Shown here: piece after piece, positions 33,246 through 43,947 of the stretch | Numbering within the stretch: position 1 is the stretch's first letter | Layout: each line of letters begins with the position of its first letter | Source: Selaginella moellendorffii | Taxonomy: Eukaryota; Streptophyta; Lycopodiopsida; Selaginellales; Selaginellaceae | Direction: 5' to 3' | Assembly: GCF_000143415.4 (NCBI RefSeq) | Contig: NW_003314271.1 | Location: 2,462,082-2,526,081, forward strand | Length of the DNA stretch: 64,000 nt | Position numbers and translations under genes: made by a program | Notes under the pieces: generated by a model | Database searches by the model: none | Seen by the model: the letters and a program-made list of their open reading frames with translations, nothing else | What the model was told of the DNA's origin: nothing

Positions 33246-34800
33246 CGCTGGAGTTCCAGCCCTCCTGCTAGAGCTTGCGGAAAAGATCCAATGGCAATCA
33301 ATGTAATCCAGGATTATGGGTGATGCAAGTGATCACTGCTGTCCAGGAGACTAGATTTGGATCTAGCATGGTGTGGAAGATTGCGATCGCTGGGCCAAGA
33401 TGGCTGAATTGGATGTAGCTCGTGAGGATGGTGTTCTAGGACACTGTGTTGCTCTCTCACCCTGGAGAGGAGGATCTTTGCCTTGTGCAAATGCCCATTC
33501 AAGGCCAATGCTATGATCATGGCATTGTAGCTTGTGGCATCAGGATGGGTGATTTGGGAGAAGATCTACAACATCCACGATCCAGGCGTACGCATCGATG
33601 ATCACTTTGATCGCACTAGAGTCCCAATTTTCTGGGCTCAAGCAATCAAATGGCACCCTTGCTTCCTCGATCCTCCCGGACTGGGTGTAGGCCTCGCCCA
33701 GTCCTTGAGCATGGAGATCGCGGAGTTGGGTGATACAAATCGATCAAAGAAGAGCTTGGCCTGCTCAATCCTGCTACCAAATGCGAGCACTGCGACCATG
33801 GCATTGGCATTGCGATGGGGCATTTGACCAAAGAGGAGCTGCACCTCATCAAGATTGCTGCTCCTCGCATAGCCGGAGATGATCATGTTCCATGCTGCCA
33901 CAAGACACTGTGGCATGGAATTGAAGAGCGCACATCTAGCCCCACACAGCATGGGTGGAGATCATTGATGTCCACGACACTATGTCTCAATCAGGCATGG
34001 AATCAAACACTTTTCTAGCATCGCCCACTCAATCACTCGCAAGTTAGGCTGCCAGCAATGAGTTCCACATGACCGTGTCGTGAGACTCCATGGAATCAAA
34101 CACGATCTTTGCATCCATGGCCAATCCTTGTTGTGCATAAGCTCCGATCATTGTGCTCCAGGAGACAACATTTCTCTGCAGCATCATGGCAAAGAGAGCT
34201 TGTGCCTTGCGGATATGGCCACAAGCCGCAATCATCAGGTTCCATGAAATTGTGTCTCTAAAAGGGATTCACTAAAACATCACAATTGCATCATTGATCC
34301 TAAACTCTGTGATCGTGCCCAGGAGGCTGTTCCACGAGCAATAGTTCCACTTGGGCATCTCAAAGAAAACAATGGCCACCTTTTCAATTTGCCCATTCTC
34401 GGCATTTGTCATAATCATAGAGCAATGGTAAAGAATCAAACAGATCCTTCACATTTTCTAAATCATTTCTTAATGCCAAAATTGATATCATCATTGTATA
34501 TGACGAAACATCTCGCTCTGGCATCTGATTTAAGAGGGCATGGCTTTCTCCAGATGCCAGTTTTGGGCATAGCACGAAAGCATTACATAATGTCTCTGTG
34601 CATTAGTGCAAGAAGCAAATTTTTCATTTCATCAACCATTCCACAATCCACATATGCAGTGATCATCATTGTCCATGACACAAGACTGTAGAAAGGCATC
34701 CCATCAAACAATCACTGTGCCTCCTCCAGATCCCTAGCCACAGCAATTGCTGCAATAACAACATTCCAGCTTCATTGGATTTTTCTCAAACACTTGTCTG
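33240..34800 (-). pseudogene. Decayed pentatricopeptide-repeat (PPR) gene
   Basis: On the minus strand, fragments in several frames spell PPR motifs in order. They are SWNVVIAAIAVARDLEEAQ and LVSWTMMITAYVDCGMVDEM (about 34,760-34,620), YTMMISILALRNDLENVKDL (about 34,500), WSTMIGAYAQQGLAMDAKIV with YDTVMWNSLLAA-like sequence (about 34,170-34,050), and AWNMIISGYARSSNLDEVQL (about 33,890). Stops and frameshifts separate them. The SWN/W-TMI-AYA pattern is typical of plant PLS-class PPR proteins, which bind organellar RNA. No continuous gene remains. Confidence 0.8.
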
Positions 34801-34849
34801 GCCTTGATAACTACGAATAATGACACTAATGTTTGCTTTTAGCTAATTA

Positions 34850-34920
34850 AGAGGTGGCCAATTGCTTGAGGCAAGAGAAGAAAGCATTGTGACACATATA
34901 ACATGCAAAGTATTGATTGG
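34850..34920 (+). repeat. Short direct repeat near the PPR remnant, copy 2
   Basis: Diverged counterpart of 33,160-33,245. Confidence 0.5.
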
Positions 34921-35655
34921 CATTGACATTCAACTTTTTGCAGTTGAGATTTACTTAGATCTTATAATTCCCTCTAAGGAATATGATATGCTTATAGTTA
35001 CTTTTTAAATTCTTCTTTCAAAGTTTAATATAATATTGTTATTTTAATACTATTTCAATTTAATTTTCAATGTAATAATGATAATCAAATTAGTGTTTGC
35101 TAATTGGGCAGCATATAGTGAGCAATGACTAGTACTAATCTAAGATGGTGCTACCAAGCAATCACAGTTCTAATAATTGTGGTTAACAACCTAAAAGTTT
35201 TCAAACAACATCCCGCGCTTCCCGCTCGTTGTCCCGTTTCAACTCCTTTTACCGACAGCCACTCGGACACCACCACCTGGCGGCACAGTTAACCTTGTCT
35301 GAGCTCACGCCGGCAAAATGTGCCACGCGTCGTGCGTCTACTGGATTGACGTCTTCATGGCGCTGTGGACGCAAGGTCCCACGCAGTTGTCCATTCATTC
35401 AAACGCTCTTTGATCCCGCTCTATTTCTCCTCGTCACGCTCTTTTGGTTATTCCTCTCACGCTTCGCCCTATTACATCCGTTCTATTCTCCATCGCTTTT
35501 CTCCAAGGCTTTGTTCTTCGTTCTGGCCAAGGCGCCAGCAATAGTATCGAGCTGTTTGCCCCATTCCTCTGGGTTTGCCAGATGCGAGCTCCATTCTAGC
35601 AGCGGCCGTGGACCAAATCGCTCGAGAGGCGCTTCTAGCTGCCGAAATATCCACA
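34921..35655. other. Intergenic region and leader before the IQD gene
   Basis: Composition changes from AT-rich to GC-richer at about 35,200, which marks the left border of the gene-dense part. An open frame at 35,229-35,669 has no recognisable domain and probably lies in promoter or 5' UTR. Confidence 0.5.
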
Positions 35656-37472
35656 ATGGGCGCGTCTAGCAGATGGTTCAAGAGCTTTATCGGCGTGAAG
35701 AAGTCCAGCAACAACAGCAGCTCCAGATCCCTGGCGGAAGATCAGGTATAATCGCAATCTCTGTAAGATCTAGATATCTGACATTCCTTCCATCCAGAAG
35801 AAAGCGGACAAGCCGTCCAAGAGATGGGGTTTGTGGAAGCAAGGCGAGCACGATCGCAGGGGCGGCGATACGGCAGCGGCATTGCACGATCAAGTTATCA
35901 GCCAGGTGATTCGAGAGACGCGCTCATCCTATCATCAGCATCGAAATCCCATCCAGGACGATGTGGATGTTGAATCGCTTGGCCATCGCTCCCAGCAGCA
36001 GCAGCAGCAGCAAGCCCTGGCGGCGGCGGCGGTCGCCGCAGAGGCTGCTGCCGCCGCCGCCAACGCCGCCGCGGCGGTGGCACGTCTCGGGGTAAGTACC
36101 AACAATAAATCCCACATCGCTTTCAGGACTGTTAGAGAGGAATGGGCCGCTATCCGGATTCAATCAGCCTTTCGCAGCTTTCTGGTAAGCATCTCTCGCA
36201 GATAGATCGTATGCGACAGCTTAGACCTCTGTCACTGATGTAAGCGTTCGTTTAATCTGGTTGGCAGTCGAGAAGAGCTTTACGTGCTCTCAAAGGCCTT
36301 GTCAGGCTCCAAGCTTTAGTCCGCGGCCACCTGGTTCGAAAGCAGGCGGCTGTGACACTGCGTTGCATGCAAGCGCTCGTCCGTGTCCAGGCCCGAGTCC
36401 GAGCTCGCCAGGTCCGGATGTCTGAGGAAGGCCAGCAAGTGAGATGGCGGATCGAGCAGCGTCGGATGCTTGAAGCTCAGCGTCACCAGGCCGAGGTACA
36501 TTTGCCAGTTTATCCTTTTCTTATTTCTCACTTACAAATTCCTCTTTCTCTTGCAGCTCGGGTGGTGTGCTTGCCATGGTACCAAAGAGGAGATCGAAGC
36601 GAAGCTTTTTCAAAAGCAAGAAGCAGCCGTCAAGCGAGAACGAGCACTGGCCTATGCATTCTCTCACCAGGTACGTGAAGAAAACTGTGTTCCGTCGGGA
36701 ATCAATTGTCGGGTTTCTGCAGTGGAGGCCCAACTCGAAGCCAAGCTCTGGAATGTACATCGGCAGTGAACCCGAAAAGAACCATTGGGGATGGAGCTGG
36801 CTGGAGCGCTGGATGGCAGCCAAGCCGTGGGAGAATCGAATACTGGCTAACCAGGAGAAGCAGCAGAGCAGTGGCAAAGAAAACAACGTCCACGCTGCTC
36901 GCTGTGCGGATGGATTCCACAAGCCCAGCGGGACCACTGCCAGAACCAACAATGCGACGTCAAGAAACTCGGGACCAGTGCACAGAGCGTACCCGTCGCA
37001 GGACAGCTTCAAGTTTTCGTCCATATACTCGGACAGGCACTCGGAGGGTGGTAGCCCCCCGCCTTCGTCGAGAGGTACCCCGCGATCGATTTTACTGGCG
37101 CCTCGCGTGCTCTCTTCCAGGGCCCAGCACACAAACTCCAACTCCAACAATCGCCCGGGTGCTGCCCCGGAAGATCCAAAGTGCAGGCCCAGCTACATGA
37201 ACCAGACTCAATCGGCTAAAGCAAAGACGAGGTCCTCTAGCACTCCCAAGCAGAGGCCCGTAACTTACGATCAAGCACTGGACGAGAAGAGGAAGAGGTT
37301 CTCACTCCCAACACCGAGGCACGGGCTCTCAAAGCTGAGCCCCGAGGCTAGCAGGCAGGAGATCGCTAGCCGGCGGAAGTTTGTGATGCCGCCGGCGATT
37401 GCCAAGCCGGAAGTTAAACCGGAGCATCACGGCTACGTTTCTCACGAACAGCTGCGAAAGGCTTTCAGATAA
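35656..37472 (+). CDS. IQ67-domain (IQD) calmodulin-binding protein
   Basis: Exons 35656-35745, 35798-36184, 36268-36495, 36557-36670 and 36723-37472 give 522 residues in one frame. The N-terminus ([16 protein letters not shown]) has the basic WFKS-type opening usual for IQD proteins. A Gln/Ala-rich stretch precedes the IQ67 domain (about 143-209), with three IQ-type calmodulin motifs: [34 protein letters not shown] and [31 protein letters not shown] (about 298-311) and a C-terminal DUF4005-like segment ([13 protein letters not shown]) also fit. Family members bind calmodulin and act as scaffolds at microtubules, plasma membrane or nucleus. A GTAAGT...TTTCAG pair at 36,092-36,126 is best left unspliced, since removing its 35 nt breaks the frame. 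Confidence 0.9.
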
Positions 37473-37629
37473 ACAAGGAGCGGAGATTCGACTTGCAACG
37501 CACAGCTCGTGCAAGAACAGTATGAAGGTACTCCTAAAGTTCTATAGCTAACTTATGAGATGGATGAAGGAAAGCACAAAAATGAGAAAAAGAGATGAGA
37601 TCGAAGAACTGGCCTCTAGAATCGGAGTT

Positions 37630-38265
37630 TTACTTCAGCAGTCCGGCGTCCTTGAGCATTGGAACTAGCTGGCCGCTGTTGTGCTTTTTAGTAGTATCTG
37701 GAAATCAAAGAGGCAAGTTTTCTAGCTCGCAGTTTCGAGTGATTTTTACGTACCATCGCAGCCACCGACGTGTTTTCCACCCACGAAAACGCTGGGAACG
37801 CTTCTTTGTCCAGTCCATTCGGCCAGTGCTGCCTGTAGATCGGCTCCATCGGCTGGATAGAAGGAAAAGAGCCATCAATCGTCGAAGGATTTGCGAGGAC
37901 AAAAAGAAGTGAAACCATGCGAAGGATTTGGAATTTCGATGGAAACCATTGGAATGGATTGGCAGATTGAGAGAGACGAAGAACAAGGAAATGCGCAAGG
38001 AAAAAAAGAATCTTTACCCTCTGAGTCGAGCTCCACGACTTTAGGTTGCGCTCCAATGCTGGAAAAGAGCTCCTTTACTTTGACACAGAAGGGGCAATAC
38101 GTCTTGCTGCGGCAATATAGAGCAAGCTAATCAACCAAGAAGCGAGAAGAAAACCTTGGCAAGATCATCGTCATGAAAAATTCGATGACCGATCGATCGA
38201 TCGACATACCTGAAGACAACGAGAGGATTGTGCGCCACAATGTCCTTCGCCTTGCTTAGCGCCAT
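37630..38265 (-). CDS. Class I glutaredoxin (CPFC active site)
   Basis: Four exons (38265-38210, 38106-38018, 37852-37754 and 37697-37630) join in phase to 103 residues, the usual length of small glutaredoxins. The active site KTYCPFC (residues about 20-26) is a CPYC-type dithiol site with Phe for Tyr. The VPSVFVGGKHVGG segment carries the cis-Pro/TVP-like loop and the GG glutathione-binding motif (here VPSVF and GGCDD). It would reduce disulfides or glutathionylated proteins using glutathione, probably in the cytosol because no targeting extension is seen. The start lies 61 bp from the divergent sulfurtransferase start, so the two probably share a promoter. Confidence 0.9.
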
Positions 38266-38326
38266 CGCCGTAAGCTCAAATAGAAGAAAATATTTTCGAG
38301 GTCAGAGTTAGGGCTCGTCTTTGTAT
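38266..38326. promoter_or_regulatory. 61-bp shared promoter between glutaredoxin and sulfurtransferase
   Basis: The two start codons diverge across only 61 bp. No TATA box or named motif was recognised. Confidence 0.6.
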
Positions 38327-40108
38327 ATGGCTACGAGCGTGAGCTGGGCCGCTGGCGCTTGGCGAGGCGCTCATCGATTCGGAGGTGTCTCCGCGAATTT
38401 CCTCTCGAAGGTATTTAATCCTTGCGTTGTAATCTCTTCTTGTCTCTCGCGATCTCGTAATCCCTCTTTTCCTTCGGTCTTTCTTACCATTCGCTGCTAG
38501 TGTTTGAAATGTCGAGATCTGACCAGGCAGCCGTAGTACCAGCTCCATCTAGCTTGAAAATCGCTGCTATCGAGCAGCGTGGATTTTTTCGGAGCTCGTG
38601 TGTGAGGGCTAGTACATTGCATGCTGGAAGTTCTTTTAGCGACAAGATGAGCATCGAGAAATCTAAAAGCGCGATCGTGTCTGTGGAATGGCTTCACCAA
38701 AATCTAAATCTACCTCATGTCAAGGTTTAGTACTCAATGAAATTTTGTTCATTTTATGCTAATTTTGGTTTTTTTCACGCAGGTCTTGGACGCATCCTGG
38801 TACATGCCGGCTGAGCAACGCAATCCTCTGGAAGAGTTCAAGGTGCGCATTTCATGAGAGCGCAGATTCTCTGCACTAATGCTGGAATGCAGAAGTGTCG
38901 TATTCCGGGTGCTTTATTCTTTGATATCGATGGAATTGTCGACGATAAAGTGGATGTGAGTGCCTTTGCATTGATTTTTCGGCTTGTCAAGTTGTCTCGA
39001 AATGCCGCCTTGCAGCTTCCTCATATGCTTCCTGTGGAGACAGCCTTTGCTGCTGCTTTGTCGGCTTTGGATCTCCAAAACACGGATACAATAGTTGCAT
39101 ATGATGGAAAAGGCATCTTCAGTTCGGCACGCGTATGGTGGTATGATGCTTTATCACCTTTCCACTTTCGGTTTCTTCGCATTGAGTTTTGTTATTCGTA
39201 ATTGTCAAGGATGTTCAGAGTTTTCGGTCACAAGAACGTCTATGTGCTGGACGGAGGCTTACCAAAATGGCTTGCCTCTTCTTATCCCGTAGACTCGTCC
39301 GTCCCGGCGGGGGCCTTGTCCAAGATTGAGGCATCTGTTGCAGCAGTTCGAAAACCACAGGTAACCACAGGTTGTTTTTCTCATCAAACGCTTATGCTTT
39401 GTTGTCAAGGCTGGAGTTGGAGGTTTCAAAACGTCATTCCAGCAGAGTCTGGTGTGGTCCCTAGAACAGGTATCTATCGGCGACTATTAAAATATTTGAC
39501 TTTTAATGTTCAACAATAGGTGAAGAAAAATGTCGAAGAGAGGACATTTCAGCATATTGATGCTCGCAGTAAACCAAGGTGAAGTCTGACTCGGGTTCCG
39601 TTTTATATCTTTTGTTTAGATTTTATGGTGCTGCAAGTGAGCCAAGAAAGGGTATCCGAGCAGGTCATGTGCCTGGAAGTAAATGTATACCTTTCACAGA
39701 GGTACCGATTTGTTTTACATTGTATTTTGTTTCTCTCTTAATCGATAGGTGTGACTGCAGGTCTTGAATCAGGAAGGAATGCTTTTACCTATTAATGGTC
39801 TTCAAAAGACATTTGAAGATGCGGGTATTGTAATCTTTGAAAGTTCACCTCAATAATTACGTTTCGGTGTAGGATTGAACCTGGAAGTTCCTGTAGTTGC
39901 ATCTTGTGGAACTGGCGTTACTGCTTGCGTCCTTTCTTTGGTAAGATTTTTTACTTTTTCGGTTCTCCAGAATCCTCCAATTCTAAATAATGTGATGTAG
40001 GCCCTCTATCAACTTGGCGTTGCCAGTGTACCTGTTTATGATGGCTCTTGGACGGAATGGGGTGGTCTTCCTGACAGCGAAGTGGCGGTGGCAACATCTT
40101 CTGCTTAG
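38327..40108 (+). CDS. 3-mercaptopyruvate sulfurtransferase (two-domain rhodanese)
   Basis: Twelve exons (38327-38410, 38527-38724, 38783-38842, 38893-38955, 39016-39137, 39210-39360, 39410-39469, 39520-39578, 39620-39701, 39761-39824, 39873-39940 and 40001-40108) total 1,119 nt, or 372 residues, all in phase. The N-terminal rhodanese domain runs from VSVEWLHQNL to YVLDGGLPKWLA. The C-terminal domain has SLVWSLEQ, HIDARSKPRFYGAASEPRKG, GHVPGSKCIPF and the active-site loop ASCGTGVTACVL with the catalytic Cys, and ends VYDGSWTEWGG. The CG(T/S)GVTA loop is typical of mercaptopyruvate sulfurtransferases rather than thiosulfate-specific enzymes. The first exon (28 residues, Arg and Ala/Ser rich) may be an organelle presequence. 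The exon 2 acceptor was chosen because the earlier one breaks frame. Confidence 0.9.
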
Positions 40109-40873
40109 TAAGATCACTTTCGCTTTCAGGTAACAGTTCTGTAGAACATTTGCGGAGTGTGGAGCCTCCACAAACTAGAACTTACTGGATCTAGAAACGG
40201 TTTTGGAAATTGTTTCCTCTTGAAATGGTTGAGTTCATGGCCGATTTCACCAGGCAAATCTTTAATTTTCAGTTCACTTTCGGAAAAAGGTTCCAGCGAT
40301 TTGTCAAGGTAATGCTTAGGTACTTTAGTGTCTTCACTTGCGCCGACATTTGTTTTCGATTGCAGGAAAGTGCGAGTCCCCTTTTAGTTTCAAAGATCAT
40401 GTCACTATCTTGTAGAGAAGTATCTCTCTGGAAAAATCTGCTCATCACCGACTTAGCCGCGTCAAATTGAAATGGTTTAGTGGCTGTTCGGCTAACAAGC
40501 TGTACCTATCCAACCACCGGACAGGTAAGCCGGTTTTCTTTTGACGATATCAGGCGACTTAAATCGTTTTTGGCAGGAGCGAATGACCGGCTCTTTGCTC
40601 CATCTCGAGGTGGAGTATCGAATAATTGAGTATCCACTATGTTATTAAAATGATTTTTTCGCGAAGTGGACGACGAAGATAGCTTGGAAGCTTCTCTCTT
40701 TGGAGGCATTGCCGCGCAACAAAAAACGCCAGTGGTTTGGAGCCAGTCTCAAAAGCTACAGCGGCACCTAGAGGTAACCCGGAATATTTATAGAGGCTCA
40801 TTTGTGAACAGCGGGCATTCTTTGGATTCCGTTTCGTCTCTTCTGACCGCGGGCACTTAAAAACGTGAAGAAG
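40109..40873 (+). other. Unresolved stretch, possible spliced gene fragment
   Basis: Several short plus-strand frames bounded by plausible splice sites (for example 40,228-40,308, about 40,366-40,510 and 40,668-40,773) encode moderately complex peptides such as FTFGKRFQRFVK and EDSLEASLFGGIAAQQK. They do not join into one clear frame and match no family I recognise. It could be a small unknown gene, a pseudogene or the 3' region of the sulfurtransferase gene. Confidence 0.3.
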
Positions 40874-42436
40874 ATGTTCTGGATAGGCTGGCTATGTGTT
40901 GCTGCTGCCGGTGCTCTCCTAGCAAGTCTTGGGAATGTCTACAGCCATTGGCAGAAGCTACCGCCGGGGCCGTGGGGATGGCCGATTGTGGGGTGCTTAT
41001 TCTGCGTCTCGAGGCGCAATCTTCACCGCAGCTTCGCAGAGCTTGCCACCAAGTATGGACCGATTGTTTATCTCAACATGGGAAGCAGGGCGACGGTAGT
41101 GATCAGCAGTCCGGAGGTGGCCAGGGCGGTGTTCCGGGAACACGATGTGCAGTTCGCCAGTCGGCCGCGCTACTCGACACCATTCAAGCACATCAGCCAG
41201 AATTTCAAAGACTTGGTGTTCGCGCCTTATGGCGGCAGATGGAAGAACCTGAGAAAGATATGCAGCACGGAGCTTTTCACAGCTTCCAAGGTGAACATGT
41301 TCGGGGGGATAAGAAAGGCGGAGCTGCATGACTTTTGCAACAGCATTGCAATGCGGGCTGCCGCCGGAGAGGAAGTGAACCTCAGCGTCTGCTTCCAGGA
41401 GCTGCTTACAAATCTCATGAGCAGCGTCCTCTTCGGGAAAAAGTTCTACACCAGCGACCTGCCTCCTGTGGCAGAGGCAGCAGCGTACCGTGCAACTTGG
41501 GGTATGCTCACACAGGAGAGCGGCAAGATCTACCTCGGAGACTACATCCCAGCACTGCACTGGCTGGATCGGCTGCGAGGCAAGGACCAGAGGATAAGAA
41601 AAACAATCATCCCCGCGTTGCAAGGCCTTCTAAATTCCGTCATCGAGGAGCGCCGCAAGCAGCTCAGGCGCGACAAGCCGAGAGACTTCGTGGACGTAAT
41701 GGTGGCACTCAACGATCAAAAGAGCCTTTCCAACGATGAGATTGTGGCAATTATCCAGGTAGACAAAAGCGCTCCAGAAAGGAAAGTTTAGTTCTAAGAT
41801 TGGTATATGGCTTTCCAGGACATGCTCCTTGCCGGCACCGGCACGACGAGATCCACGCTCGAGTGGGGCTTCTCGGAGCTGGTCCGCCACCCGGAAGTCC
41901 AGCGGCGAGCACAGGAAGAGCTCGACCGGGTCGTGGGCCGTGAGCGATACGTTCAGGAGTCGGACCTCTCGGGCCTGCCGTATATCCAGGCGCTCGTCAA
42001 GGAGATAATGCGGCTCCACCCTGCCGCGCCTCTGGGCCTCCCACACTTCAACTCATGCCCGGTTTCGCTGGCCGGCTACACCATCCCGGCCAACTCGACG
42101 CTCCACGTAAACATCTGGACGATCTGCCGGGACTCGAGCTCGTGGGAGAGAGCGCACGAGTTCCGGCCGGAGCGGTTCCTCGGCAGCTGCCACAACTTGC
42201 TAGGCCAGCACTTTGAGCTCATCCCGTTCTCGTCCGGGCGGAGGAGGTGCGCGGGGATCAACCTGGCGCTGCTTCATGTCAGCCTCACGCTGGCCTATCT
42301 CTTGCACAGATTCGAGTGGAGGCCGCCGCCGGGGGTGGATGTGTCCGAGATCGACATGTCCGAGACGACGGGTCTGGCTTGCTTCCGGACTGTGCCGCTG
42401 CGCGTCAGTGTGAGGCCGCGGCTGGAGCTTCCGTGA
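40874..42436 (+). CDS. Cytochrome P450 (plant A-type)
   Basis: Two exons (40874-41758 and 41819-42436) give 500 residues. Visible are an N-terminal membrane anchor (about 1-22), the proline hinge LPPGPWGWPIVG, the C-helix WKNLRK, the I-helix LLAGTGTTRSTLEW, the K-helix KEIMR (ExxR), the PERF region EFRPERFL and the heme-binding loop PFSSGRRRCAG with the axial Cys. The layout with a single phase-0 intron before the I-helix is typical of CYP71-clan genes, which make membrane-bound mono-oxygenases of specialised metabolism in the ER. The I-helix acidic residue normally in AG-x-(D/E)-T-(T/S) is Gly here. The substrate cannot be told from sequence. ATG 40,874 is chosen as the first Met before the anchor. 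Confidence 0.92.
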
Positions 42437-42680
42437 GGTCTGGCCGTGTGGAGTAGACTCTACAGGAGCGTTGTCACCATGACAAGGTGAAGAAAATCTT
42501 ATTCTTTGTGTCGTGGTTGATCGCCAGCTCGAGAAGAAGAAGACTGGAAAACGATTGATCTTCCAGCACTGATTCCATAACACAACACCGACAACTTCAC
42601 GATCAAACAACACTTGTGCAAGCCAAAAATTTGTGTGTTATGGGACGTGTAAGAAGTGTCTACGTCACAGCGTGAGCGGC

Positions 42681-42770
42681 GAGTTCCCTGAATTCGTGGA
42701 AGCGCGTTGACTAGCCATAATATTTGAGTTCCCTGAATTCGTGGAAGCGCGTTGACTAGCCATGATATTT
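42681..42770. repeat. 45-bp tandem duplication
   Basis: Two adjacent 45-bp units beginning GAGTTCCCTGAATTCGTGG, differing at one base, in the intergenic region after the P450 gene. Confidence 0.9.
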
Positions 42771-42890
42771 AATAAACTTGGAGGATATTCTCTTATTCGC
42801 GGGTGCTCCAGTTGTCACACTAGTCCGATGTGGCATGACACGTGGCTGATCCAAACCTAGTCATTTCCTTCTCCTTTTATTTCTTTCGAG

Positions 42891-43770
42891 TCACAGAGCC
42901 CACACGAACCATTCGAACCAATCCGGGAGATTCTTCTCGGCTTCCTTCGCCTTGGCTTCCTGCTGCGATTCACCGGGCGGCGCTGGTGGCGCTGGCGCTT
43001 TGGAACTCTCGGGATCGCTGGGCGGCTGCGGCTCCTTCTTAGTGTCCTCGTCCTCCTCCTATGGCCAAAAACACATCAGTCATGAAATGATGATCCCTTC
43101 CAGATCGATGAAGCGATGATCCGGGAAGAAAGACTAGAGCGCTCGATGGAGTGGCCATTGCCAACGGGAAGAACGACTAGAGCGTGCTCATTGCCAAAAT
43201 GAAAGGCAGCTAAAAGGATCTCTAGCTTGGGTCGACCGATGAGCTATAAGACGAACGCACGACCGATATGCATCTATGGATTGAGGACGATCGCACGAGC
43301 GGTTAGATATTTCGATCGAAATTTCCCGCAAACACCGAAAGAACAATCGAGAATGACGCTCATCAATGCCGCAATATGCAAGAGAGCTTGCCGCTAAGAG
43401 GGAAGAACCGATCGATAGCTGCGGATAGATCTGCTAGGAGGGAAAGAAATCGATCGGCGCAAAGAGAGATGCAAGGGACTGCGGCGACAAGGAAAGAACC
43501 GATCGACAGCTGCGATATTTCGGCTAGCGGAGGGATAGAAATCGATCGGTGCGGCGAGAAGGAAAGAACCGATCGATAAGCTGATATTTCTGCTAGAGAA
43601 TGCGGGCATCGATGCGCGGGAGGGAAAAGAGAAGGAAATCGATCGGCGCAAAGAGAGATTACCTTGCAGCCTTCCGCCACTGGCGGCTGCTGCTGCTGCT
43701 GCTGCCTCCGCCGCTGATCTTCATCCCGCATCACATCCAGAAGCATAGATTGGAAGTCGAGGCTCGCCAT
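42891..43770 (-). CDS. Small acidic Gln/Pro-rich protein of unknown function
   Basis: Two exons (43770-43663 and 43058-42891) join in phase 0 to 91 residues. The first encodes MASLDFQSMLLDVMRDEDQ followed by a Gln run. The second encodes EEDEDTKKEPQPPSDPESSK and ends NLPDWFEWFVWAL. No domain was recognised. The aromatic C-terminus and disordered middle suggest a small adaptor-like protein, but this is a guess. The 604-nt intron is unusually long for this region and holds a minisatellite. The start is 177 bp from the divergent P-loop gene. Confidence 0.6.
43375..43655. repeat. Minisatellite inside the intron of the small acidic gene
   Basis: About four imperfect units of 60-70 bp built from GGAAAGAACCGATCGATA, a TGCTAG/GGCTAG element and AGAAATCGATCGGCG. 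Confidence 0.8.
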
Positions 43771-43947
43771 CGCCGCTCGATCGTCGCCGCCGCGCAGGCG
43801 CCTCGGCTTGGCGCTGAGAAAAAGGCCCTAGCTTTCACCCCGCCATTCCCTGTATTTAAACGAGCCAACTGGGCTCTGGTACGGCATGGACCATATCTAC
43901 GTACGAATGTGCTTAGGGTTCTCGATTGAATTGACAGGAAATCCGAA

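Noticed and set aside
36092-36126. Apparent intron with GTAAGT and TTTCAG inside the IQD gene
   Set aside because: At 35 nt it would break the frame; reading through keeps the IQ67 domain open.
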